From positions 57,181 through 121,180 of the forward strand of contig JAWKHX010000017.1 in the NCBI GenBank assembly GCA_041394605.1: a stretch of 64,000 nt of DNA, given 5' to 3'. This document shows positions 8,469-17,825 of this stretch, piece after piece (the first letter of the stretch is position 1; every line of letters starts with the position of its first letter). Both the position numbers and the translations under genes were made by a program. The DNA comes from UBA668 sp041394605 (GTDB lineage: Bacteria; Actinomycetota; Acidimicrobiia; Acidimicrobiales; Ilumatobacteraceae). The notes beneath the pieces were generated by a model. That model did not search any database. It saw nothing but the letters and a program-made list of their open reading frames with translations, and was not told the origin of the DNA.

Positions 8469-9824
8469 CTACGGCGTGTAGTCCTGGATGGTCCGGCCGT
8501 GCGTACGGTCGGTGATCTCCTTGGCCCGCACGCGGAACTCTGCCAGCAGTGACGCGCGATCAATGGTGAGCAGTTGGCGGTCGCGCATCAGCACCTTGCC
8601 GTCCACGATCGTGGTGCGCACGTCGGAGGGCTGCACGGAGTACACCAGCGTTGCCGCCACGTCGTGCACGGGCTGGCAGTGGAAGCCGTCAACGTCCACG
8701 AGGATCATGTCGGCGTGGGCGCCCACGAGCAGTTCGCCGAGCATCCCGCGCTGACCCACCACCGCTGCCGACCCCGGCCCGGCGATGTGCAGCGCCATGC
8801 CGGCGTTGAAGTAGGTGGCGTCGCCGGCGATCTGCTTCTGGGTGATCGCGGCGATGCGCATGGACTCCAGGATGTCCATGGTGTTGTTGCTGGCCACCCC
8901 ATCGGTGCAGTAGCCCACCGGCACGCCCGCGGCCCGCAGCGCGGCGATCGGGGTGATCGGGCCGAGCGCGAACTTGAAGTAGCCCTTGGGTCCGTGGGTG
9001 ACACCCACCCGGTCCTTGTAGGGCGCCAGGATCGGGATGTCGTCGTCGACGATGCCGTTGCCGTGGGCGATGATCGCCCCGGCGTCCAGCACGCCCGTGT
9101 CGGCGAGCACCTGGATCGGCGTGATGCCCCGCGACGTGATGCTGGAGCGGGTCTGGGCGATGTCTTCCGAGGCGTGCAGGTGCACCTTCACGCCCAGCCG
9201 GCGGGCCTCGTCGGCGGCGCGGCGCAGGTGATCGTCGCTCACCGTGTAGGGGGCATGGGGGGCGATGCTGGTGGTGATCCGTCCATCGGCGGCACCCGCC
9301 CAGCGCTCGGCGAAGGCCACGGAATCCGCCAGGCCGTCGTCGCCCTGGGTGCTGAAGAAGGCGGAACCGAGGTTGGCCCGCAGGCCGCTGTCCACCACGG
9401 CGCGGGCGGCCTCGTCCATGAAGAAGTAGTGGTCGGCGAACGTGGTGACACCGCACTCGATCATCTCCGCGGCCGCCACGAGCGTGCCGAGGTACACGTC
9501 GCGCTCGCCGACGTTGACCTCCATCGGCCAGATGTAGTCGTTGAACCAGGCCGACACGGCGACGTCCTCGGCCGCACCACGCAGGAACGTCATCGCCGCG
9601 TGGGAGTGGGTGTTGATCAGGCCGGGCATGGCCACCATGCCGTGGGCGTCGATCACTTCCTTGGCGCGCACCGGCTCCAGCGGGTTGGCGTCGATGCGGG
9701 AGAAGTGGCCGTCGCGGATCTCGATGGTCGCGCCCGGCGCGAACTGGGCCCGCGGCGTGGCGGTGCCGACGAGCGCCGTGCAGTTGACGATGGCCAGGTC
9801 GGCGGGCTCGGTGGCGTGGTCCAT
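8469..9824 (-). CDS. Amidohydrolase (chlorohydrolase / MTA-SAH deaminase type)
   Basis: 451 residues of the metal-dependent amidohydrolase superfamily, nearest in layout to the 5-methylthioadenosine/S-adenosylhomocysteine deaminase group. Metal-site motifs: NTHSHAAMT (HxH after strand 1), KVHLHASED, AIIAHG, and CTDGVASNN with the final Asp. The usual AHNP-type segment is replaced by VTHGPKGYFKF, so substrate choice may differ from MtaD. The C-terminus carries the composite domain ADMILVDVDG. ATG 9824 begins the family N-terminus (LAIVNCTALVGTA); the open frame above it is non-conserved. The exact substrate is unproven. Confidence 0.82.
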   Translation of the reverse strand: MDHATEPADLAIVNCTALVGTATPRAQFAPGATIEIRDGHFSRIDANPLEPVRAKEVIDAHGMVAMPGLINTHSHAAMTFLRGAAEDVAVSAWFNDYIWPMEVNVGERDVYLGTLVAAAEMIECGVTTFADHYFFMDEAARAVVDSGLRANLGSAFFSTQGDDGLADSVAFAERWAGAADGRITTSIAPHAPYTVSDDHLRRAADEARRLGVKVHLHASEDIAQTRSSITSRGITPIQVLADTGVLDAGAIIAHGNGIVDDDIPILAPYKDRVGVTHGPKGYFKFALGPITPIAALRAAGVPVGYCTDGVASNNTMDILESMRIAAITQKQIAGDATYFNAGMALHIAGPGSAAVVGQRGMLGELLVGAHADMILVDVDGFHCQPVHDVAATLVYSVQPSDVRTTIVDGKVLMRDRQLLTIDRASLLAEFRVRAKEITDRTHGRTIQDYTP

Positions 9825-9855
9825 GCGGGCCACCTTGCCACACCGCCACCAGCGA

Positions 9856-10854
9856 TCACCGGACCCCGGCGACCTCCCGCAGCAGCGCCGACGCGGAGTG
9901 CTCGATGCACCACAGCGGCTCCCGCATCGCCCGCTCCGCACCGTGATCCGCCGTGATCGAGCGATGACGGATGCGGTCGGCGACCTCGGGTGCCGCGTCG
10001 CCCACCACGGCCACCACGGGCACACCGGCGTCGGCCGCCCACTCCTGCACGCCGCCCACCACCTTGCCCTCGAAGCTCTGCTCGTCCAGGAAGCCCTCGC
10101 CCGTCACCACCAGATCGGCGGCGACGAGGTGGTCGTGCAGGTCCACCTCGTCGGCAACGAGATCGAAGCCGGGCACCAGCCTCCCACCCAGCGCCACCAG
10201 GCCGCCGGCCAGCCCACCAGCCGCGCCGGACCCGGGCACGTCACGCACGTCCACCCCGTACTGCTCCTGGTACATCTGGGCCACCCGCTCCAGCCGGTTG
10301 CGCAGCAGGTCCACCTGGGCCGGGCTGGCTCCCTTCTGCGGGGAGAACACCGGTGCAGCATCGAGGAAGCGGGTCTGCACGTCGCACGCCACCAGCAACT
10401 GCACGGCACGCAGGCGGTGCGGCGAGGTGATCGCCCGCACGCAGCCGAGGCCGCCGTCGGTGGTGGCCGACCCGCCGAGGCAGACGATGATCCGCTTGGC
10501 GCCGAGGTCCAGCGCGTGGTCGATGAGTTCGCCGGTGCCCGTAGTGGTGGCCGCCATCGCGTCGTTGCCCTCCGCACCGCCCACCAGTGTCAGGCCGCTG
10601 GCGCGGGCCATCTCGATGACGGCCGTGCCGCGGTGGAACCGCCACTCGGCCGCCACGGCATCGCCCAGCGGCCCGGTGACCGTGCTGGTGCGGTTGGCGC
10701 CACCCAGGGCTTCCAGCGTGCCCTCGCCGCCGTCGGCGACGGGAAGCTCCACGCACTCGTGGCCAAGTTCCCAGCAGGCGTGCCTGATGGCCGACGCCAC
10801 CTCCGCGGCGGTGGCAGTCCCCTTGAACTTGTCCACCGCGGCCAGCACTCGCAT
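9856..10854 (-). CDS. Glycerate kinase (GarK/GlxK type)
   Basis: 332 residues of glycerate kinase family 1, which phosphorylates D-glycerate to 2-phosphoglycerate. Opens at ATG 10854 with MRVLAAVDKFKGTATAAEVA, the classic N-terminal DSFKG-like motif, followed by LPVADGGEGTLEAL, GLGGSATTDGGLG-type VCLGGSATTDGGLGCVRAI, GAAGGLAGGLVAL and LVVTGEGFLDEQSFEGKV. Family proteins are usually about 370-380 residues, so this one is slightly short. It lies 31 bases upstream of the amidohydrolase on the same strand, possibly one transcript, and diverges from the amidase. Confidence 0.88.
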   Translation of the reverse strand: MRVLAAVDKFKGTATAAEVASAIRHACWELGHECVELPVADGGEGTLEALGGANRTSTVTGPLGDAVAAEWRFHRGTAVIEMARASGLTLVGGAEGNDAMAATTTGTGELIDHALDLGAKRIIVCLGGSATTDGGLGCVRAITSPHRLRAVQLLVACDVQTRFLDAAPVFSPQKGASPAQVDLLRNRLERVAQMYQEQYGVDVRDVPGSGAAGGLAGGLVALGGRLVPGFDLVADEVDLHDHLVAADLVVTGEGFLDEQSFEGKVVGGVQEWAADAGVPVVAVVGDAAPEVADRIRHRSITADHGAERAMREPLWCIEHSASALLREVAGVR

Positions 10855-10888
10855 CCCGGCCAGGCTACGAGCGCATAGGGTTCGCCCC

Positions 10889-12337
10889 ATGGGACACCTC
10901 GACGACGCCCTCGCGCTCGACGCCACCGGGCAGGCAGCACTGGTCCGGCGCGGGGAGGTCACCCCCGCCGAACTGGTCGGTGCCGCCATCGACGCAGCGG
11001 GCCGGCGCAACCCGGCCATCAACGCCATCATCCACCCCCGCTTCGAGGCCGCGTTGGCCGAAGCGGCGGCCACCGACACAGGGCACGGCGGGCCGTTCGC
11101 CGGTGTGCCGATGGTGGTGAAGGACCTCCAGTGCGCCATCGGCGGCGAGCCGCACCACATGGGCACGCGGGCGCTGAAGGGCATCGACTACCGGGCACCG
11201 CACGACAGCTTCCTGTACCGCCGCTTCCGCCACGCCGGGTTCGTGACCATCGGGCGCACCAACACGCCGGAGTGGGGCAGCACCATCACCACCGAGCCGC
11301 TCGCCTACGGTCCCACCCGCAACCCGTGGAACCTCGGGCACTCCACCGGCGGATCGTCGGGCGGGTCGGCGGCAGCGGTGGCCGCGGGCATCGTGGCCGT
11401 GGGGCACGCCAACGACGGCGGCGGGTCCATCCGCATCCCGGCCAGCGAATGCGGGCTGGTCGGCCTGAAGCCCACCCGTGGCCGGGTCAGCGCCGGGCCG
11501 GACTCGGGCGAGAGCTGGGCCGGCGCGACCATCGACGGCGCAGTCACCCGCACGGTGCGCGACGCAGCCGCCGTGCTGGACGCCATCGCCGGGTACGAGC
11601 CGGGCGACCTGTACGTGGCACCCACGCTGCAGCGACCGCTGGCCGACGAGGTGGGCGTGCCGCCGGGCCGGCTGCGCATCGGCGTGCTCAGCGGGGCGGC
11701 GATGGGTGGGGCCGTGCACGCCGAGTGCATCGCCGGCGTGGAGCACGCCGCCCGCCTGCTGGAGGGCCTGGGCCACCATGTGGAGGTGTCGGCGCCGGCC
11801 GCGCTGGCCGACCCCGGCTTCCCCCGCCGGTACCTGACGGTGATCGCCGCCTGCACGCTGAACGACCTGAACGAGCTGGAGGCGATCCTCGGCCGGGCGG
11901 TGGGCGAGGACGACCTGGAGCCGGACAACCTGATGTTCGCCGAGATGGGCCGCAGCATCAGCGCCACCGACTACCTGGCCGCCGTCCACGGCCAGCACCT
12001 GTGGGTGCGCGACATGCTGCGCTGGTGGCACCCGGAGGGCGAAGGGCATCCCCACGGGTTCGACCTGCTGCTCACCCCGGTCATCGCCACTCCCCCGCCG
12101 CCGATCGGCTACCTCAGCGGGCCGGAGGGCGGTCGCCGGGTGGGCGAGCTCCTGCTGTTCACCGCCCAGTTCAACGTCACCGGCCAGCCAGCCGTCAGCC
12201 TGCCGCTGCACCGCACGCCCGACGGGCTGCCGGTGGGCGTGCAACTGGTGGCCGCCCACGGGCGGGAGGACGTGCTGGTGCGGGTGGCCGCCCAGTTGGA
12301 GGCCGCAGCACCGTGGCCGCTGATCGCCCCCGCCTGA
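10889..12337 (+). CDS. Amidase signature family hydrolase
   Basis: 482 residues with the Ser-cisSer-Lys triad of the amidase signature family. Lys is in GVPMVVKDL (K78), the Gly/Ser-rich signature is STGGSSGGSAAAVAAG with the cis-Ser at about 156, and the nucleophile lies in GGGSIRIPAS (S180). The rest, including GPVTRTVRD-like GAVTRTVRDAAAVLDAIAG and the C-terminal TGQPAVSLPLHRTPDGLPVGVQLV, follows the family. It is not in a gatCAB context, so a secondary amidase acting on small or xenobiotic amides is more likely than the GatA subunit. Divergent from glycerate kinase with a 34-base gap. Confidence 0.87.
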   Translation: MGHLDDALALDATGQAALVRRGEVTPAELVGAAIDAAGRRNPAINAIIHPRFEAALAEAAATDTGHGGPFAGVPMVVKDLQCAIGGEPHHMGTRALKGIDYRAPHDSFLYRRFRHAGFVTIGRTNTPEWGSTITTEPLAYGPTRNPWNLGHSTGGSSGGSAAAVAAGIVAVGHANDGGGSIRIPASECGLVGLKPTRGRVSAGPDSGESWAGATIDGAVTRTVRDAAAVLDAIAGYEPGDLYVAPTLQRPLADEVGVPPGRLRIGVLSGAAMGGAVHAECIAGVEHAARLLEGLGHHVEVSAPAALADPGFPRRYLTVIAACTLNDLNELEAILGRAVGEDDLEPDNLMFAEMGRSISATDYLAAVHGQHLWVRDMLRWWHPEGEGHPHGFDLLLTPVIATPPPPIGYLSGPEGGRRVGELLLFTAQFNVTGQPAVSLPLHRTPDGLPVGVQLVAAHGREDVLVRVAAQLEAAAPWPLIAPA

Positions 12338-12396
12338 GGGTTGCCGGTTGCGCTCGACCCGCCTCAAATCCCGACCGGTTCGGTAGCGTATTGGCC

Positions 12397-12672
12397 ATGG
12401 CAGTGACCGTTCGCATCCCCACCACCCTCCGCCCGATGGCCGGTGGCGCCTCCACCGTGCAGGTCGAGGGCGCCACGCTGGCGGACGTCATCACCAACCT
12501 CGACGCCGCCCACCCCGGCTTCAAGGACCGCCTGCTGGACGAGGACGGCGCGCTGCGCAAGTTCGTCAACCTGTTCGTCGCCGACGACGACGTCCGCTAC
12601 CTGCAGGGCCTGGACACCCCGGTGCCCGACGGCGAGACCGTCAGCATCATCCCCGCCGTCGCCGGCGGCTGA
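12397..12672 (+). CDS. MoaD/ThiS-family ubiquitin-like sulfur carrier
   Basis: 91 residues, beta-grasp type. VTVRIPTTLRPMAGG and VQVEGATLADVITNLD are the MoaD-like start, FVNLFVADDDVRYL the middle strand, and the chain ends VSIIPAVAGG with the diglycine tail that is adenylated and thiocarboxylated in this family. Such stand-alone carriers serve molybdopterin, cysteine or thiamine synthesis; no partner activating enzyme is adjacent, so the pathway is open. Confidence 0.85.
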   Translation: MAVTVRIPTTLRPMAGGASTVQVEGATLADVITNLDAAHPGFKDRLLDEDGALRKFVNLFVADDDVRYLQGLDTPVPDGETVSIIPAVAGG

Positions 12673-12760
12673 CCCCGGGTCGGAGGGTTTCCGGCTCGGA
12701 GGTGCGCACGAAACCCTCGAGCTGTCACCCGGTGACCGGGGCGGTGGCGTCACAGGGGCG

Positions 12761-13225
12761 ATGATGACCATCGTGGACGACGACGTCGCGATCTACCGCC
12801 GCCACGCCGACGAGCTGACCCGCTACGCCACCGTGCTGGTGGGTCCCGCCGACGCCCCGGACGTGGTGACCGACGCCGTCCTCGCCGCGTTCCGCACACC
12901 CGGTTGGCGCGACGTCGCCAACCCTCGGGCCTACCTGTTCCGTGCTGTGCTCCACCGCGCTCAGTCCGTGCGGCGCAGCGATGCCCGTCGAACGAACCGG
13001 GAACGCAGAGCAGCCCTCGTGGAGCCGGTGCGGGATCGCGAGCCGTCCGTGGACGCACACCGCGCGCTCTCGGCCCTCAGCCCGCAGCAGCGGGCGGTGG
13101 TCTTCCTCACCTACTGGGAGGACATGACGCCCGCCCAGATCGCCGAGCTGCTGGACGTGGGCGAGGGCAGCGTGCGCAAGCAGCTCGCTCGCGCCCGGGA
13201 GACCCTGAGGAGCGTGCTGTCATGA
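12761..13225 (+). CDS. ECF-type RNA polymerase sigma factor (SigE-like, short)
   Basis: About 154 residues. Region 2 is recognisable but short (YRRHADELTRYATVLVGPADAPDVVTDAVLAAFRT), followed by a basic linker and a clear region 4 HTH: LSPQQRAVVFLTYWEDMTPAQIAELLDVGEGSVRKQLARARETLRS. Two adjacent ATGs (12761, 12764) behind CAGGGGCG are possible starts. The stop overlaps the start of the next gene by four bases, the usual sigma/anti-sigma arrangement. Confidence 0.85.
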   Translation: MMTIVDDDVAIYRRHADELTRYATVLVGPADAPDVVTDAVLAAFRTPGWRDVANPRAYLFRAVLHRAQSVRRSDARRTNRERRAALVEPVRDREPSVDAHRALSALSPQQRAVVFLTYWEDMTPAQIAELLDVGEGSVRKQLARARETLRSVLS

Positions 13226-15132
13226 ACGACGAGCTGGACACCCGCATCCGCGCCATGTTGTCGGCCGCGGTGCAGGACACCCCGGCGGCGCCGGACCTGC
13301 CACGGCCCTCAGCTGCAGGCGTGCGGCCGCGCCGGCCGCGCCGAAGCCTCGTCTGGGCCGGTGCCGCGCTGGCCGCCGCTGCCGCGGCGATCACGGCGGT
13401 GGTGCTGGTCCGCGACAGCGACCGACGGGTCCGCCCCGCCGACAGCACCACCACGTCCACCGGCTCGCTGCCGGCGACTCGAACATGGCCCGCCGACCTG
13501 ACTGTCGTCGTCGTGTCCGACGGCGGGATCGATCTGGTGTCGCCGTCCGAGACCGGGTTCGTGGCCACACACGTCGACGGTGGGCTGCAGGGCGACGTCG
13601 CCTTCCAGCTCCCCGGCGGCACGATCGTGAGCGACGAAGGGCTGCTGGACGTCGGCGCCGACGGGACCGCCCTCTACAGCGGCGAGCGGGCCGGGATCCG
13701 GGCCGTCTACGAGTACCCGCTCGGCGGCGCTCGCCCGGACGAACCGCTGATGTTCCCGGTGGAGGGCGAGCCGACGCGCCTCACCTACAGCGCCGATCAG
13801 ATTGTGGGCGAGGGCGAACTGTTCGCCGGCGGGCGCACTCCCCTGCGCCTGACACAGGACGGGCAGTACGACATCTCCACCTTCCTCGGTGCCGGCGTGC
13901 GGCCACCGCTGGACGACGCCGACGAGGCCCCCCGGTTGTTCAGCGTGTCCGCCTCCGGTCGCACCGTGGCGTGGGTGGAGGGCAACGGCCTGGTCGTGTC
14001 GGACGGTACCGAGCCGCGCACCGTCCCCATTCCGGATGGAGCCCGCGTCGTCGAGTTGGACCTGGCCGACGACTACGCCGCCATTACCCGAGCCGACGCG
14101 CCGGGCACGATCCTCGACCTGCGGACCGGGGCGTCCTTCCCCGTGCCGATGGCCGGTCGGGTGACCATCTCCATGGCCGACCCGGGCGACACCACCGTCC
14201 CGACCACGGCTCCGTCCGGCGGCACCACCACGACGAGCCCTGCGTTCGAGGTGCCCCCGCTGGAGGACGGCTTCCCCACGCTGGTGGCCGGTGCCAGCGG
14301 CGTGCACTTCGTGACCGCGGCCATGGACCTGGTGTGGACCACGGAGCCGATGGCTGCTGCGGTGCAGGCGCCGGACGGATCGGTGATCGTGCAGCGCTCC
14401 ACCGGGGTGGGTGGCCCCGGCTTCCACGAGATGGGCGACACCGCCCCCCTGCGGATCGCCGAGTACGGAGCCGAGCCGGTGAACCTGTTCGACCAGCTGA
14501 TCCCCGCGGGCGACGTGGTGGCGGGGTGGTACACGATCCACGACGCGGCCACCGTCGGCGGGCGGCCGCTGCTGCTGCTGGAACGCCAGCACGACCAGTC
14601 CGCCGGGCTGGAGTCCCCTCAGGGCGAGCTCCTCACGCTGGACCTCGACACCGGCGAGATGGTGACGGTACTCGAGGACTTCGGCGGCTGGGAGTCCGGC
14701 AGTTCGCGCCTGCACCTCAGCGAGACCGGGCTGGTGGTGGGTGAGCGGTTCGACGAGGCGGTCCGCTCCTTCTTCGCCGTGGCCCTCGACGGCGGGTGGG
14801 CGCCGACTGCTGCCGACCTCGGCGTGGCCGCGTCGTACGGCGACTGCACCGACTGCCCGCGGGCGTTCACCATCACCCGTGACGGCAGCCGCCTGGCGTG
14901 GCTGGACGGCACCAGCCTCCACGTCGTGCCGACCACCGGCGGCGACATGCATCTGACGATGGACCTCGGCGAGGCTGGCATCGGTGTGGCCGACCTCGAC
15001 CTCCACGGCGGCTACGTGGTGCTGACCTACGGCTTCGCCTGGCAGCCGGAGGCGCCCCCGGCCGTGGTGAAGATCCTCACCACGGGCGAGGAGTACGTGC
15101 TGCCCGGCACCGCCGCGGTGGCGGTTGCGTAG
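13222..15132 (+). CDS. Membrane-anchored extracytoplasmic protein, likely sigma-factor partner
   Basis: 636 residues. N-terminal about 40 cytoplasmic residues (MNDELDTRIRAMLSAAV), one membrane helix at about 42-63 (LVWAGAALAAAAAAITAVVLV), then a long extracytoplasmic part that looks beta-rich and repetitive, with recurrent SGRTVAWVEGNGL and DGSRLAWLDGTSL motifs typical of WD40/TolB-like propeller blades. The head resembles short anti-sigma modules of actinobacterial ECF pairs, though no HxxxCxxC zinc motif is seen. Coupled by ATGA overlap to the sigma factor, so a role as anti-sigma or sensor is inferred. Ends just before a strong bidirectional terminator. Confidence 0.7.
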   Translation: MNDELDTRIRAMLSAAVQDTPAAPDLPRPSAAGVRPRRPRRSLVWAGAALAAAAAAITAVVLVRDSDRRVRPADSTTTSTGSLPATRTWPADLTVVVVSDGGIDLVSPSETGFVATHVDGGLQGDVAFQLPGGTIVSDEGLLDVGADGTALYSGERAGIRAVYEYPLGGARPDEPLMFPVEGEPTRLTYSADQIVGEGELFAGGRTPLRLTQDGQYDISTFLGAGVRPPLDDADEAPRLFSVSASGRTVAWVEGNGLVVSDGTEPRTVPIPDGARVVELDLADDYAAITRADAPGTILDLRTGASFPVPMAGRVTISMADPGDTTVPTTAPSGGTTTTSPAFEVPPLEDGFPTLVAGASGVHFVTAAMDLVWTTEPMAAAVQAPDGSVIVQRSTGVGGPGFHEMGDTAPLRIAEYGAEPVNLFDQLIPAGDVVAGWYTIHDAATVGGRPLLLLERQHDQSAGLESPQGELLTLDLDTGEMVTVLEDFGGWESGSSRLHLSETGLVVGERFDEAVRSFFAVALDGGWAPTAADLGVAASYGDCTDCPRAFTITRDGSRLAWLDGTSLHVVPTTGGDMHLTMDLGEAGIGVADLDLHGGYVVLTYGFAWQPEAPPAVVKILTTGEEYVLPGTAAVAVA

Positions 15133-15139
15133 AACGAGA

Positions 15140-15167
15140 AAGGCCCCGGGGCGAACCCCGGGGCCTT
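15140..15167. terminator. Bidirectional intrinsic-type terminator
   Basis: Perfect 12-bp stem, arms AAGGCCCCGGGG and CCCCGGGGCCTT around a CGAA tetraloop, between the convergent ends of the sigma-partner gene and groEL. A U-tract is lacking, as is common in actinobacteria. Confidence 0.8.
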
Positions 15168-15190
15168 CCAGTTTCAGCGAGCGCGTGCGC

Positions 15191-16810
<1,620 letters not shown>

Positions 16811-16853
16811 TGTGTTCCTCCACGATGAGGGGTGGTTGGGTGGGCGTACCGGG

Positions 16854-16880
16854 CTGTCACTCCCGGCACGTGAGTGCTAG
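16854..16880 (-). promoter_or_regulatory. CIRCE-like operator (HrcA site) upstream of groEL
   Basis: Read on the minus strand: CTAGCACTC, exactly nine bases, then GAGTGACAG. The first arm fits the CIRCE consensus TTAGCACTC at eight of nine positions; the second keeps GAGTG and A but deviates at three. It lies 44 bases before the groEL start. A perfect 14-bp palindrome GAGTGCTAGCACTC (16872-16885) overlaps the conserved arm, and a plausible -35 (TTGCCG) lies just upstream. Confidence 0.75.
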
Positions 16881-16919
16881 CACTCTAAACCCCAGACTGC
16901 TAATGCGGCAACACCTGCA

Positions 16920-17353
16920 TCAGCGAGCGCGCTCGAGCACCACCGTGGTCTGGGTCTCCGTGGCGCCGAACTCGCGGGTGAACCGCTGCAGCAGGGCGTT
17001 GAGCCCGGGCGTGCCCTCGCACGCGACGTGCACCTGGAAGTCGGCCCGGCCGGTGATGTACGCCAGCCAGGTGACTTCCGGGCAGGTCAGGGCACCCCGC
17101 CGGAAGCGGTCCTGATCCGCCGTGCGCACCTCGATCACGGCCTCCAGGTCGCGGCCGAGGCGGGAATGGTCGATGTCCACCGTGAAGTGGCGGATGACCC
17201 CTGACGCACCAGGCGGCGCACCCGTTCGGCGGCGGCGTTGGCAGACAGGTGCACCCGGTCGCCGAGGGTCTGGTACGGGATCCGCGCATCGTCGCGAAGA
17301 ATGGAGAGGATTTCGCTGTCGATTCGATCGAGTACCACGGTTTCCGCAGCCAT
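16920..17353 (-). pseudogene. Lrp/AsnC family transcriptional regulator, frameshifted
   Basis: Two frames together make one normal-size Lrp/AsnC protein (about 144 residues). From ATG 17353 the first frame gives the HTH: VLDRIDSEILSILRDDARIPYQ then LGDRVHLSANAAAERVRRLVRQG. At 17200-17210, in a run of four G, the sense moves to another frame that reads VIRHFTVDIDHSRLGRDLEA and continues with the RAM effector domain (TWLAYITGRADFQVHV) to the stop at 16920. One G more in the run would restore the gene. It diverges from the gene at 17415. Either a true frameshift or a homopolymer base-call error. Confidence 0.8.
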
Positions 17354-17414
17354 AGCAGCAAGTCTGCCAGCAGATCAGCAGTTTCCTCGGCATCTCGCCC
17401 CGGATACTGACCCC

Positions 17415-17759
17415 ATGACACACCACGAGTTCCTCCGCTCCCTCGTCGTCTCCATCCGGGAGCGTGGCGCCGCGGCCACGCTCGACCAGGTGCGCGCCGA
17501 CCGCCCCCGCTTCCACGACGGCCACTACCACGACACCCGCGCCGTGTTCTTCGTCTGGGCGGTGGACCGCCTGGTCAGCGCCGGCCTGTCCGACATGGGT
17601 GTCCTGTGGCACCCGCTGCTGGACGCCGACAGCCCGCTGGCCTGGTGGCCCGTCGGGATCCTCGAGTCCGCCGCGGCCCACGAGCACTTCATCCCCTCCA
17701 CCGAGGCGCTCCCCCACGAGCCCCAGCCGGTGGAGCCCCGCACCCTCGTCGCCGCCTGA
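17415..17759 (+). CDS. Hypothetical protein (114 aa)
   Basis: Soluble, acidic and His-rich: MTHHEFLRSLVVSIRERGAA, FHDGHYHDTRAVFFVWAVDR and AHEHFIPSTEALPHEPQPVEP. I do not recognise a family. ATG 17415 is chosen; the frame upstream runs into the Lrp gene. Sits divergently 61 bases from the Lrp/AsnC regulator, so it may be that regulator's target, as Lrp-family genes often face the gene they control. Confidence 0.6.
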   Translation: MTHHEFLRSLVVSIRERGAAATLDQVRADRPRFHDGHYHDTRAVFFVWAVDRLVSAGLSDMGVLWHPLLDADSPLAWWPVGILESAAAHEHFIPSTEALPHEPQPVEPRTLVAA

Positions 17760-17825
17760 CCGCTCGACGCTCGCCACACCCGTCCGACAGGACGGCCGTG
17801 CACCACCCCACCTAGGGTTCGCCGC

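Noticed and set aside
12338..12396. Regulatory RNA before the MoaD-like gene
   Set aside because: Only about 60 bases and no stable stem visible; a molybdenum-cofactor riboswitch does not fit.
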